Below the pieces are notes generated by a model. The model was not told the DNA's origin and did not search any database. It worked only from the letters and a program-made list of their open reading frames with translations. Below, piece by piece: positions 23,814 to 34,710 of a stretch of DNA of 64,000 bases (within the stretch, counting starts at the first letter, position 1; every line of letters begins with the position of its first letter). Both the position numbers and the translations under genes were made by a program. Source of the DNA: Parietaria judaica (Eukaryota > Streptophyta > Magnoliopsida > Rosales > Urticaceae); the NCBI GenBank assembly GCA_954871525.1, contig OX940864.1, positions 11,402,001 to 11,466,000 of the forward strand. Reading direction: 5' to 3'.

Positions 23814-25103
23814 ATGGCGCCTAAAGTAAGACGGGGTGTTAGGAAAGAAACGGCGAAACAGGGAAAGCACTGGAATGTTGAAATGCCGGAAGACGAGGTC
23901 AATGAAACGGTTCCTCCGCCTCCGCCGCCGCATATGCCCTTAATGACGGAACCGGCAAAGAACCGTTACGCGAAGATATGCACGCGGAAACTTTGCTCCG
24001 AGCGTGGTTTCACCGAATTACCGCTCGCTTCAAATGCGGTGAATGACCTCGTCAACGCCAATTATCAACGCCGGGGTTGGCTAAATTATATGCTCGAGCC
24101 AAAGAACACGGCGTACACAAGCATGGTCCTCGAATTCTATGCGGCCCTTCCTGACAACGTCAAGGACGGGTTCGTGATAGTTCGAAATGTGCGCGTTCCC
24201 ATCAGTCCGGAGGTCATAAATGCCTACTATGGCACTCCGAATTATAGCGTAGAGGAGGATGAGCACAACCATTACCCGGGTGCTGAGGTCGAGTTGGACA
24301 AGGCATTTTACGACGACATCGATGCAACGATTGCGCAGCCCGGTGTGCAATGGTGTTCAAGAGCTGGGGAATCACGCCTTGAGAAGAGCCAGTTGTCTAA
24401 GATCGGGAAAATTTGGATGTACTTCTTCGGTTTCCATCTTTACCCGCATCTTCACTTCACGGAGCTTCAGTTCGATTTTCTGAAGCTTATCTACGCCGGC
24501 GCAAAAGGGTTGAACATCGATGTGGGTCGGGAGATCTTCCACCACATGAACCACGTCAACTACGACCACAAGAAGAGCTCATTGGGATTCCCTTTCCTTA
24601 TTTCGGGTCTTTGCATGAATGCCGGGGTAAGTGTTATATAATACTAAACTATCATTTGATTAACTTGAATGTTGTTATTTTATTGATACTAAATTTTATT
24701 GAATTTGATTGTTTAGGTCGAGGCATATGATCGCGAAATCACGTTTCCCAAAGGAGGTAATTTTGATGAGGCTTGGATAAGGAGTCTGAAGCCATCGGTG
24801 CTTGAAGCGCCACCTAGGCTCCAACCACTTGTGATTGGCGCCACCCCACCGGAGCAACAGTTTACATATGATGACATTCCCATGAGGGCGTTTATGGCTC
24901 ACAGTTAGCGGGAAATGTACAACTACATGTGCTACGAACGCAGCTACCGGATGGCTCAAGATCCAAACTTCCAGCCACCAAATCCGTATCCAGCTCCGGT
25001 TTGGCCAGCGAGGTATCCCGACTATTATCCCTTTCCCGGTGACGCAGGCGGATCCGGCAATGCAGGCGGCCACCACGAAGACGGAATTGACGAAGACGCA
25101 TGA
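23814..25103 (+). pseudogene. CACTA first ORF: putative plant transposon protein (Transposase_32-like), one in-frame TAG
   Basis: Two exons, 23814-24626 and 24717-25103, joined in phase 0 by a GT-AG intron, encode about 428 codons. The N-terminus is basic (MAPKVRRGVRKETAKQGK). A proline run (PPPPPPH) follows, then a globular region about residues 55-290 (RGWLNYMLEP, FYAALPDN, VRVPISPEVINAYYG, GKIWMYFFGFHLYPH) that I recognise as the putative plant transposon protein domain, often seen in plant mobile elements. A TAG stop at 24906-24908 (after FMAHS) interrupts the frame. The same frame then continues for 65 sense codons with a Pro/Tyr-rich, Gly/Asp-rich tail ending at 25103. Loss of function by nonsense mutation is the simple reading; stop-codon readthrough cannot be excluded. 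Its role in transposition is not known. Confidence 0.75.
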
Positions 25104-25339
25104 GGAACTGTTATTTTGTTATTTTTTCTTGAACAATTTTAAATTATGTTTTTTTTTTTTGAACAATTTACTATGATTAGTTTTTGTTGTATTAGGTTTT
25201 TATAATTTCTTTGAACAATTTACAATGTTTAATTATTTTGTTTATTAACTTAATTATTTAAGTGTTTTGAAATAACAATTTAAAAAACAACTTAATTTCT
25301 GTCAAATACAACAATATTTGAAAATGTGAATTAAAATCT

Positions 25340-25832
25340 GCCACGGCCATTTATCTAGTTGCCGCGGCTATATTTCCAACGACACAAAAAAGTGTCGTCG
25401 TTAACAAATATTAGCCGCGGCACCCTAATATTCGCCGCGGCTACACTATGCGATAATATACCCGTAGCCTATGTAATTTCTGAACACACATTGGCCGCGG
25501 CGAATAGTATGTTGCCGCGGCTAATTTTTGTTAGCCGCGGCAAGTATATTTTCGCCGCGGCTAAAACTGTGCGATAATCAACCCGTAGCCTCTGTAATTT
25601 CTGAGCATTGTTTAGCCGCGGCGAACTGTGATATGCTGCGGCCAAATTGTGTTTGCCGCGGCGAATATATGTTTGCCGCGGCAAAACTGTGCGAAAAACA
25701 ACCCGTAGCCTCTGTAATTTCTGAGGTTGTTTTAGCCGCGGCAAATTCACATTTGCCGCGGCTAGTTGTACGACGACACAAAAGAGTGTCGTTTGAGAAG
25801 TTCTGCCGCGGCATTATTTAATGTGCCGCGGC
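25340..25832. repeat. CACTA island B: densest GCCGCGGC array with a 120-bp tandem unit
   Basis: About fourteen intact and two degenerate octamers occur between genes 1 and 2, mostly as pairs with a 12-bp AT-rich spacer. A unit of about 120 bp containing ACCCGTAGCCTCTGTAATTT is repeated three times (near 25460, 25581 and 25701). A CGACACAAAAGAGTGTCG-type palindrome lies near 25770. The island ends about 200 bp upstream of the transposase start, so it may act as promoter or regulatory DNA for TNPD. Confidence 0.8.
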
Positions 25833-26039
25833 TGATGTCGCAGATCTGAGATTTTATAACTCTTATTTCGGATTTCCTTTCACTTATTTCTCTATACACT
25901 CCACATACACAATCCATTTCACACTTAGTCAACTTAGGCGACTTGGTTGAAGGATTTTAGCTTTGTCTTATCGGCTTGTCTACGGGAAAGAAAGGTATTA
26001 TTTCTCAAAATTCTGGATCTTGTTAAATAGATTTGCATT

Positions 26040-29000
26040 ATGGCTTATAGAGAATGGATGAAAGCAAATAGATTGAGCGATGATTACCGAAGAGGTGTTC
26101 AAGAGTTTTTTGATCTTGTTAAATTTAAGTATAGAAGAGGAGAATTTATTCGGTGTCCATGTCTCATATGTGGAAATTTAGTTTCAAAATCTATGGAGGA
26201 TGTCGAATCGCACTTATTTGCGTTTGGTATAATGAGTTCATATGATCATTGGTACTTTCACGGGGAAAAAATTCGTGGTAGAAGAGTCGATGATTATGTA
26301 CAAGAACAAGACGTCGAAGAGGATGACGTGGACGGTTTGTTGAAATGCGCAGAAGAGGATTTTGTGGGAAGACCGGAGTTATTTGAGTCGATGGTGGATG
26401 ATTTAGAAGCTCCTTTGTTTGATGGGTGTAAGAGTTCGAAAGTAGGGTTTTTGGTGACGTTATTTCATTTAAAGGCGGCAGGAGGTTGGTCAAATACTAG
26501 CTTTACGCAATTGTTGGAAGCCCTTCGGGATGTGCTTCCGGAGGGAAATAGAGTGCCTTTATCCATGTATGACGCAAAAAAGACATTGGGGTTGTTAGGT
26601 TTGAAGTTCGATAAGCTTCATGCATGTCCAAAGGATTGCGTACTGTATAGGAATGAGCATGAATATTTAATGGAATGTCCGGTCTGCAATGAGTCAAGGT
26701 GGAAGATAGGGAAGAAGCCTCACGACGGTGTCAAAGGGGTTCCGCAAAAAGTATTATGGCACATTCCCCCGTTGCCGCGGTTTAAACGCATGTTTAACAA
26801 TCCTACTCACGCGAAGAACATGATTTGGCACTCAAAAAACCGCAGTAAAGATGGCGTTATAAGACACCCCGTTGATGCTGTACAGTGGAAATCTTTTGAC
26901 GCCCATCATCCGGAATTCAGTGCAGATCACAGGAATTTGCGTCTCGGTTTGGCCACCGGTGGGATGAATCCATTTGGGAACATGAGTAGTCGATATAGTG
27001 TTTGGCCGGTAATACTCATCAACTACAACCTCCCTCCGAAATTGTGTATGAAGCGGAAGTTTTTAATGTTGACGCTTTTAATTTCGGGACCGAGCCAACC
27101 GGGAAATGACATCGATGTTTACTTGACACGATTGATCGATGATTTGAAGATTATGTGGGAAGAAGGAATGACGGTCATGGATGCGCACCTACAAGAAGAG
27201 TTCAAATTAAAAGCAATGTTAATGTGGACAATCAACGACTTCCCGGCGTATGGGAACTTGTCAGGTTACTCAGTTAAATGCAAAATTGGTTGTCCTGTTT
27301 GCATCAAAGATACATGTTCGACCCGGTTGAAGCATGGGAAGAAGACAGTTTTTCTCGATCATAGGAGATTTTTACCGTTAAATCACCCGTACAGGAAGAA
27401 TGCGAAGAAGTTTAATGGACATCAAGAATTTCGAAGACCTCCAAGAATTTTGAACGGCGAAGCTGTCTATAAGTTGATTTGCGAAGAGACTTATCCAGTG
27501 CTTGGAAAAAGAAAATTAAGCGGTAAGAAAAAGTCGTATGAAGATAAACCGTTCAAGAAAGTATCAATTTTCTATGAGCTCCCGTATTGGAAGTCGCATT
27601 ATGTTCGTCATTGTTTGGACGTTATGCACATTGAAAAAAATGTGTGTGAGTCGATTGTCGGTACTTTGCTAGATGATCCAAATAAAACAAAAGACGGGAA
27701 GAAAGCTCGAGAAGATCTCGTTGAATTGGGTATAAGACCGGGCTTGCATCCCGAGACTCAAGGAAAAAAAACATTTCTACCACCGGCTGTGCACACGTTA
27801 TCTCGACCGGAACGAAGGAAGTTTTGTGAATGGCTTGCGGCCATAAAAGTTCCCGAAGGTCATTCGTCGAACTACAAGAGGTTTGTATCTATGAAGGATT
27901 TGAGACTTATCGGAATGAAGACCCACGATTGTCATATGTTGCTTCAACAAATACTTCCTCTTGCATTGCGAGGTTTTTTGTCAAAGGAAGTTCGGTATGC
28001 CATTTCCAAGTTATGTGAGTTTTTCAACAAAATCTGTGCCAAAACAGTAAAGACATTGGAACTCGACGAGATACATGCGGACTTGGTTAAAACCCTATGC
28101 ATGCTCGAGACGTTTTTATCCACCGTCATTTTTCGACATCATGATACACTTAACTGTTCACTTAGTACGAGAAGTGAAGTTTTGTGGACCCATATTTTTA
28201 CGATGGATGTATCCGATTGAGCGTTATATGAAAGTCTTGAAAGGGTACGTGAAGAATTATAATCGGCCAGAAGGGAGCATTGTCGAATGTTATATGGCGG
28301 AGGAGTCGGTTGAATTTTGTGCTGAGTATTGCGCGAAAACTCCGCCGATTGGGGTGCCTAAACTCGCCGTTGCGGAATCAAAAGGCTTATCCTCAGGTAA
28401 TAATTAATAATTTTATTATATAAAAAATATCGTTAAAATAATAACTGATCTTTGATGTTTTGATGCGCAGGTAATCCTTCGACTGTCAACCGAAAAGAAT
28501 GGGAGCAAGCCGTTCTATATGTGTTGCACAATTCAACCGGTGTGGAGCCCTTTATTGATGTGCATATGAATGAGTTGAGGCGTATTTATCCGAAAAAGTC
28601 AAAAAATGTAAAATGGCTACAAGAAGAGCACAACCGTACGTTTCCAAAGTGGTTCGATGAACATTTATATCAAAGGAGAAAGCATTATGATGAGACAATA
28701 TTGAAGATCTCCGGTGGCCCTTCACAAGTAGTTACCCGGTTCACATCGTGGTACGTTAACGGGTACACGTTTTACACAAGGGGAAGAGACGAAAAACACC
28801 CCGTACAAAACAGCGGTGTTACATTATTTGCGGAAGGAATGCATGTTGCGTCGGCCAAGGATAAGAATCCAGTACAAGCTATTATGAGCTACTACGGATA
28901 TGTAGAAGATATCTGGGAGCTTGATTATTGTGGTTTGCGAGTTGGATTGTTTAAGTGCAAATGGGCCGACAACAACTACGTAAAAGTTGACGATGACGGA

Positions 29001-29291
29001 ATTACAGTCGTTGACTTTAGACGAGTGGGCTACGCCAATGATTCATTTATAATGGCATCCCAAGCAACTTAAGTGTTTTATGTCTCCGACCCGATTGATC
29101 CAGAATTATCTCTTGTCGTGCATGTGAAGGCAAAAAACGTAGAAGAATATTCCAACGAAGAAGCCGTAGACATAACCACCATCGCACCATTCTCGAAGAA
29201 GCTACCGAGCATTGAAGAGGTCGAGAACTTTGATGATGATGATGTTTCTAAGTTGCGACGTCTAGACATCCCGTCAACAGAAATTGAATGA
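26040..29291 (+). pseudogene. CACTA TNP2/TNPD transposase (Transposase_21, DUF4218, DUF4216), frameshift plus nonsense
   Basis: Exons 26040-28396 and 28471-29291. Domains in order: a Transposase-associated segment (REWMKANRLSDDYRRGVQEF, zinc-like CPCLICGN); Transposase_21, the catalytic TNP2 core (YDAKKTLGLLGL, CPKDCVLYRNEHE, CPVCNESRWK, NDFPAYGNLSGYSVKCKIGC, LPYWKSHYVRHCLDVMHIEKN); DUF4218 (HDCHMLLQQILPLALRGFL, MYPIERYMKVLKGYVKN); and DUF4216 (GRDEKHPVQNSGV, KWADNNYVKVDDDGITVVDF). Two lesions are visible. One is a +1 shift in a five-T run at 28113-28117; the conserved PPSFFDIM sequence resumes in another frame. The other is a TAA at 29070-29072 just before VFYVSDP. TNPD performs DNA cleavage in En/Spm. 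This copy should not make a full-length protein, though the exon order is otherwise complete. Confidence 0.9.
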
Positions 29292-29511
29292 AATATTCAC
29301 TTATCAATATTAATAATAATTTTTTATTTCATTCTACTTGTTTAATAATGTAGTTTTATGACTTTATTTATGATTAAACATTTATTATTATTTCATAATA
29401 TAAGTTACTGATGTGATTTAAGTTAAATTGTCAGAAGCAAGTACTTACCGTTGATTTTTTTAATTTTTTCAATGTGTAAAAGATAGAAAAACAAAACAAC
29501 TTTTTCAACAT

Positions 29512-29617
29512 GCCGCGGCGACTTATCAAGTTGCCGCGGCTAACATTCCAACGACACTAAAAAGTGTCGTCAGATTAAATATTATGCCGCGGCTGGCTAA
29601 TAAAAATATGCCGCGGC
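29512..29617. repeat. CACTA island C: four GCCGCGGC octamers
   Basis: Two octamer pairs (spacers about 13 and 16 bp) flank a CAACGACACTAAAAAGTGTCG palindrome, about 220 bp after the transposase stop codon. Confidence 0.8.
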
Positions 29618-29815
29618 AGACTTATAAATCTCTCTGAAAATTATTTTTAGAATAGAGGCAAAAGTACCTATACTTAATATAGTGGTTAATTTGAGATATA
29701 TTTTTACATTTTTTGATGTAGTTTATTATTGTAACATTATATATAATTAGTCAACACTAAGTTTGACATAATTAGTTTGTAACTTAATGAAAAAGTTTAG
29801 AACCCTAGCTAACGG

Positions 29816-30195
29816 CCTTAACCTTAACCCTAACCCTAACCCTAAGTAACCCTAACCTTAACCCTAACCCTAACCCCTAAACCCTAAAACCCTTTTTGGC
29901 AAAAGGAAACTTCGGAAATAATTTAATTATATACTCTTGAAATTATTTTTTGTTTAAATAAAATTCGTTGTTTAAGAATTTAATAAATGGTTAAACCATA
30001 ACCCTAACCCTAAACCCTAAACCCTAAACCTTAAACCCTAAAACCCTAAAACCCTTTACTTGGGAAATAATTTCATTATGTACTCTTGCATTAATTTTTG
30101 TTTAAATAAAATTGGTTCCTAAACCCTAAACCCTAAATTAGTTAAACCCTAACCCTAACCCTAACCCTAACCCTAAGCCCTAAATCCTAAAACCC
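29816..30195. repeat. Interstitial telomere-like (CCCTAA/CCCTAAA) array inside the CACTA element
   Basis: Three blocks of CCCTAA and CCCTAAA units (about 29816-29897, 29990-30054 and 30119-30195) are separated by two copies of a related AT-rich spacer of about 90 bp. That spacer contains AAATAATTT, TACTCTTG, TAATTTTTGTTTAAATAAAA and a GTT end. The whole is therefore a higher-order repeat in which telomeric runs alternate with a fixed spacer. CCCTAAA is the complement of the standard plant telomere unit. Confidence 0.9.
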
Positions 30196-30367
30196 TTTTT
30201 TGCATAATTTTACTTGGGAAATCAATGCATTCGTGGTGTTCATTTACTAATTATAAATTATACTCAGTTAAATAAAGTGTAATAATATAAACTAAGAGTA
30301 AAATAAGAGGTTTTTTTTTTTTATTTTTTCAAGTGAAAAATGGAAAATAAAAAAATGATCTAAATTA

Positions 30368-30744
30368 GCCGCGGCATTGTTATTTTAGCCGCGGCGAAAT
30401 TTACATCCATTTTAACAAAAGCTACGGGTATGTTTCTTCCAGAATTTGACGCGGCACACAATATTGTGCCGCGGCAAGTGTGCTGTACGACGACACATTT
30501 AAGTGTCGTTGGTTATAGTCGCCGCGGCACACAATATTGTGCCGCGGCTAATCCTGCATCCAATTTTACAGAGGCTACGGGTTTATTTGTATCAGGATTA
30601 GCCGCGGCAAAATATGTTATGCCGCGGCATGTATTCTATACGACGACACTTATTAGTGTCGTCGTACAATTCGCCGCGGCAAGTTTAAGTTTGCCGCGGC
30701 GTGTTTCGGGAATTTTGACGACACATTCTATTTTGTGTCGTCGA
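30368..30744. repeat. CACTA island D: GCCGCGGC octamers in inverted orientation to island B
   Basis: About nine intact octamers plus one degenerate copy, mostly paired at 12-bp spacing, alternate with CGACGACAC...GTGTCGTCG palindromes. ACAGAGGCTACGGGT at 30568-30582 is the exact reverse complement of the word repeated in island B, and a partial copy stands at 30421. Islands B and D thus flank the TNPD gene as inverted copies. Confidence 0.8.
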
Positions 30745-31201
30745 ATCCTCAAATTTTTGATTTTTTCCGCGTTATTTCAGTTTCCCTCCCTTTTTTCTAT
30801 TTTTTCAGCTTTTTTCTTTCTCTTTCTCTCATTCTCCCTTCTCTCTTTTCTCTCTTTCTCTCATTCTCCCTTCTCTCCTTTTCTCTTTTTCACCTTGTGC
30901 CGTCGCCGTCGCCGTGGAAGAGAACGCCGGCCATCAACAAGTCTAGTCACGTTGATATTACATTGAACAAGGTTAGAATCTGAGCCCTAAATTGATATTA
31001 CATTTTTAATGCATTTTTGTGTTAAAATAATATTGTTTATAGTTTATGTGATGATATTTTGATGATTTAGTGAATATCTCTTAATGGGTTCATGAATTTG
31101 TTGATGGTTTTTAATTTTTGTTGATTTGTGTTTTGGTTTGTTGGTGGGTTTATATTTTTCGAAATTTATTGATATATTTTTGTGGGTTCATGAACTTGTA
31201 G

Positions 31202-33995
31202 ATGAATTTTCGAGACGAATCACCCGAACGTGATGTACGGGATCGAGAAGAATCACACGAACGTGAAATCAAACCCGGTTAGCTTATTTTTATTTGCATT
31301 CGAAATTGTTGTATTGAACTAGTTTCTAAGATTTAGTTAATTATTTTATGGAGGTATAGACGAGAATGAATCAAAACCGAGAAGAAAACTAGAAGATCAA
31401 GGACAAAGAAAAGTGACTCTAATGAGAAGCATCAATGTATTGAAGCATAAGGGGGAAAACGTTCATGTTAAATTTGATGAGAAAGAACAACCGGAAGGAC
31501 AAGAAGGTGATTTTTTAGGTAGTTGGATTGGTGTGTTAGCTAGGGAATTCGCTCCAATAACTATTATCGATTGGAGAGATAAAAGTTATGCTAAGGTGAA
31601 AGAACGGATATGGAATGAAGTCAAACAAGCATTTGTAGTTCCGGGATGGTTCAAAAGAAAATGTTTATCAAGTGCCGCGACTTCGGCAAGACAATTCTGG
31701 CATGATCTCTCTACCCTAATCAATAAACATCCCAAGGGTAAAAGCATTTATGAGCGACCGGATATTGTTGAGAAGTACTACACGAGCATCACGGCCGAAG
31801 TATGGAAGGAATTTGTGGAAATTAGATTAAGTGAAAAGTTTGGGGAACTCTCGAAGCAAAATAAAGGTCATAGAGATCAAGTTGAATACCTCTCGAGAAC
31901 GGGCCGAAATGGTTATCGGAAGATCGATCAACTACTAGTTAGGGTTCTAACTTTGTATTTTAATTTTATTTTATTTTATTGCCAAGAATCGAATAACATG
32001 TTTATTTTGTTTCTTAGCATGCCAAAAATGGAGAATGGGCCACCTTACCCACACTTTGGTGCGTCACGAGGAAGAACCGATGGTTCATTAAAGGACTCAA
32101 CTTTGGAGCCAATAATAGAGAAAATAGTAAGTACTTATATAATGTAGTGCAAATATAAGTAGTATATTTGATTCTCTTATAATTGTTGTTTTTTGTTAGA
32201 ACGAATATGCCACGCAAGAAGAAAATGGCGAGTTTGAACCCGATGAGGAAGTCGACGTATTGACAAGAGCGTTGGGAAAGAAAGATCATTCCGGACGAGT
32301 TCGGGGACAATCAAAATACGTCACAAAGCGAGCACATCACCGAGCATCCAACTCAACGCCGAATCCCGTCGTTAAAAGCCTCCAAGCGGAAATTGAAGAA
32401 ATGAAAGCGAAAAGCGAGGCGAAAGATGCGGCTTTGGAAGAATGGATGTCAAAAATGGAACTATTTGTCCAACAATCAATTGCTCGAAATTTTGAAGGGA
32501 GTAACGATGCATGCTCCCGTGGTGGCACTCCGATTAGTCAACCGCTCGCACCGGTTACTCAACCCGTCGCTCCGGTTAGTTCGGGAAAAAAGACTAAGCC
32601 CGTATCGGTCGACAATGGAAGCGGTGTTGGCGGAAGGGGCTTGAAGGATGTATGACCGGCGGCCTCTCATCCAAAGACGCCCATTTCGGGTGATGGTGGC
32701 GTCGAATGTCTTCTCTACTCGGACGCTTTTGAAGAATACGTCGCAAAGGGGAGGGCATATAAACGTTATATCCCGGGCGAGGAACCTTTTCTCAATAAAG
32801 AATGGGCGGGCGAATATACTCGGGTGTTAATTGAAGTGGTAGATGCTCCGATGCCTAATATTCCTCTCCCTATGGAAACGCAATGTATGGAATTTCTCGA
32901 TGACGCGATCGGGAACTTAGTGCCTTGGCCGACAAGGTTAATCAAGAAAGTCGATTCCCAAGGTAGTCCATCTCTCATACCTAAGCCAAAAGAGGTTGCC
33001 AAAAGTGCACAAGATCCAAAAAAGATTAAGATGTCTACCGTTGTCCCGGAATTGAGACCGTTGGCCGATTATGCCAACAATTATATGCTCGCACCAAATG
33101 CATTACTCGAAGTGAATCTTGATAAAAGTTTGGGTCAAGATTTAACTTATTTAACTTTCGATGATATGCGCGAATTTCTACTCTCCGAGGACTTGAATGT
33201 GAATTGGATAACGACTTGTCAAAGGTATGTTTTCTATTTTTACATATTCTTTTTTATTTCCTTATTTCTTAATGATTTTAAAATATGAATAATTTATTCT
33301 ACTTTTCTTTATATTATATTTGTAGTTATTTGTTACAAACATACATGGCAAAAAGTGATGTGAGAGATTTGTACGGTTTTATTCCTCCGTATAATGACAT
33401 GAACTACAACTCTTACGGCGACGACGAAGATAAGAGGTCCAAAGAATTGGAAAATGATGTGGAGGTTTGCTTAAAGAATATATCAAAATGCAAGAAAGAC
33501 AAATTGTGGTTGATGCCATACAATAGTCACAATCATTGGACTCTCCTCGTGTTGAACCCTTGGCGCAATAGTGTGACCATATTTGATTCACTTAAAAATT
33601 CAAGAGGATTGAATGCGCATTTATCCGCGTTTTTTGATAAGTAAGTATTCTCGAATATAGAATTATGTTTTTATTATTGATGTATTTAATATACAAGGTT
33701 TTGTATATTTAACGTTTACATTTTTTGTAGGCTCGGTGAAACGTTCATGTTACACCATACAACCGGCAAGAATATGCACTCGGTGGTCAAAGTGTCGATT
33801 TCAAAATCATGTCCGAAACAACCGGGAAATCACGAGTGTGGATACTTTGTCATGAAGTTCATGCACGACATCGTCATAAAGGGTATTGCGTTTGTTGATA
33901 AAAAAAATATTTATAGTTTAAAAGAGATAGATTCTCTTAGAGTTAGATTAGGTGCATATGTTCTTCAAAAATTTGCAAAGTATGATGAAGAATAG
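31202..33995 (+). pseudogene. CACTA Transposase_24 (TNPA-like) fused to DUF8039-like and ULP1-like cysteine protease domain, one TGA
   Basis: Exons about 31202-31277, 31360-31937, 32019/32034-32126, 32200-33224, 33326-33640 and 33731-33995. Junctions are in phase, except that the start of exon 3 is ambiguous. The N-terminal half resembles Transposase_24 (GSWIGVLAREFAPITIIDWRD, VKERIWNEVKQAFVVPG, SARQFWHDLSTLINKHP), followed by a coiled coil (LQAEIEEMKAKSEAKDAALEEW). A DUF8039-like segment follows (CLLYSDAFEEYVAKG, DDAIGNLVPWPTRLI). The C-terminal part is a ULP1/C48-like peptidase. Its likely catalytic residues are His in NHWTLLVLNP, Asp in TIFDSLK, Gln in PKQPG and Cys in ECGYFVMKF. A TGA at 32653-32655 (after GLKDV) separates the two halves; the frame continues open behind it. 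TNPA-like proteins bind subterminal repeats. The protease would act on SUMO or a related tag, which is inferred from fold only. Confidence 0.8.
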
Positions 33996-34265
33996 AATAT
34001 TATGTATATGGACGGTCTTACATTCTTTGGTATATAATGACGGTACTATTTGTAAGTATGAACGACGCTTTTTGTAGGTACGAAAGATTATTCGTATAAA
34101 TAGGTTAATTTTCGGAATTAAATATATATTATTTATTATTTACAGGTACCAAAGCATCCGGGCGATTTAAATCGCCCGGTTTTTTTAATTTTATATCGGC
34201 ATATTCGACGACGGATGAAAAACCGTCGCGGAAAGTATTTTATAAATGCAATCGGGCAAAAAAAT

Positions 34266-34702
34266 GCCGCGGCAAAATTATATTTGCCGCGGCGTATTTA
34301 TCCCAACGACACTAATAAGTGTCGTTGGAATGAATATTGGCCGCGGCAAATATAATGTTGCCGCGGCAAAAATTTATCCCAACGACACTTATTAGTGTCG
34401 TTGGGATAAATACGCCGCGGCGAAAATATATTCGCCACGGCTTTTATATTGTCCGAGGACATTTTCGAATTTTGGAATCACCTCACACAACACTTATTAT
34501 GTGTCGTCGGACTGTTCGCCGCGGCAAAGATATTATCATGCCGCGGCGAGTTTGTATTCCGACTACACTTTTAAAGTGTAGTCCTGTTCCACCTCCAACG
34601 ACACTTAAATTAAGTGTCGTCGGATATCATACGATGGAGGATCCGACGACACATAAAGAGTGTAGTCGAAGAGCTCCAACTACACTCTTTAAGTGTAGTC
34701 CA
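34266..34702. repeat. CACTA island E: right subterminal GCCGCGGC pairs and palindromes
   Basis: Seven intact octamers and one degenerate copy (GCCACGGC near 34434) lie at 34266-34547, mostly paired at 12-14 bp. CAACGACACTAATAAGTGTCGT-type palindromes are interspersed. From 34560 to 34702 only palindromes remain (CGACTACACTTTTAAAGTGT type). This mirrors the left end. Confidence 0.8.
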
Positions 34703-34710
34703 ACCCCTTT

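Noticed and set aside
25359..25821. Repeated-unit frames (LPRL, RHKRVS, FAAAK type) on both strands
   Set aside because: Artefacts of the GCCGCGGC island B; the same peptides appear in opposite strands and frames.
29816..30195. A true chromosome end
   Set aside because: The array is short, interrupted, and flanked on both sides by transposon sequence inside intact terminal repeats.
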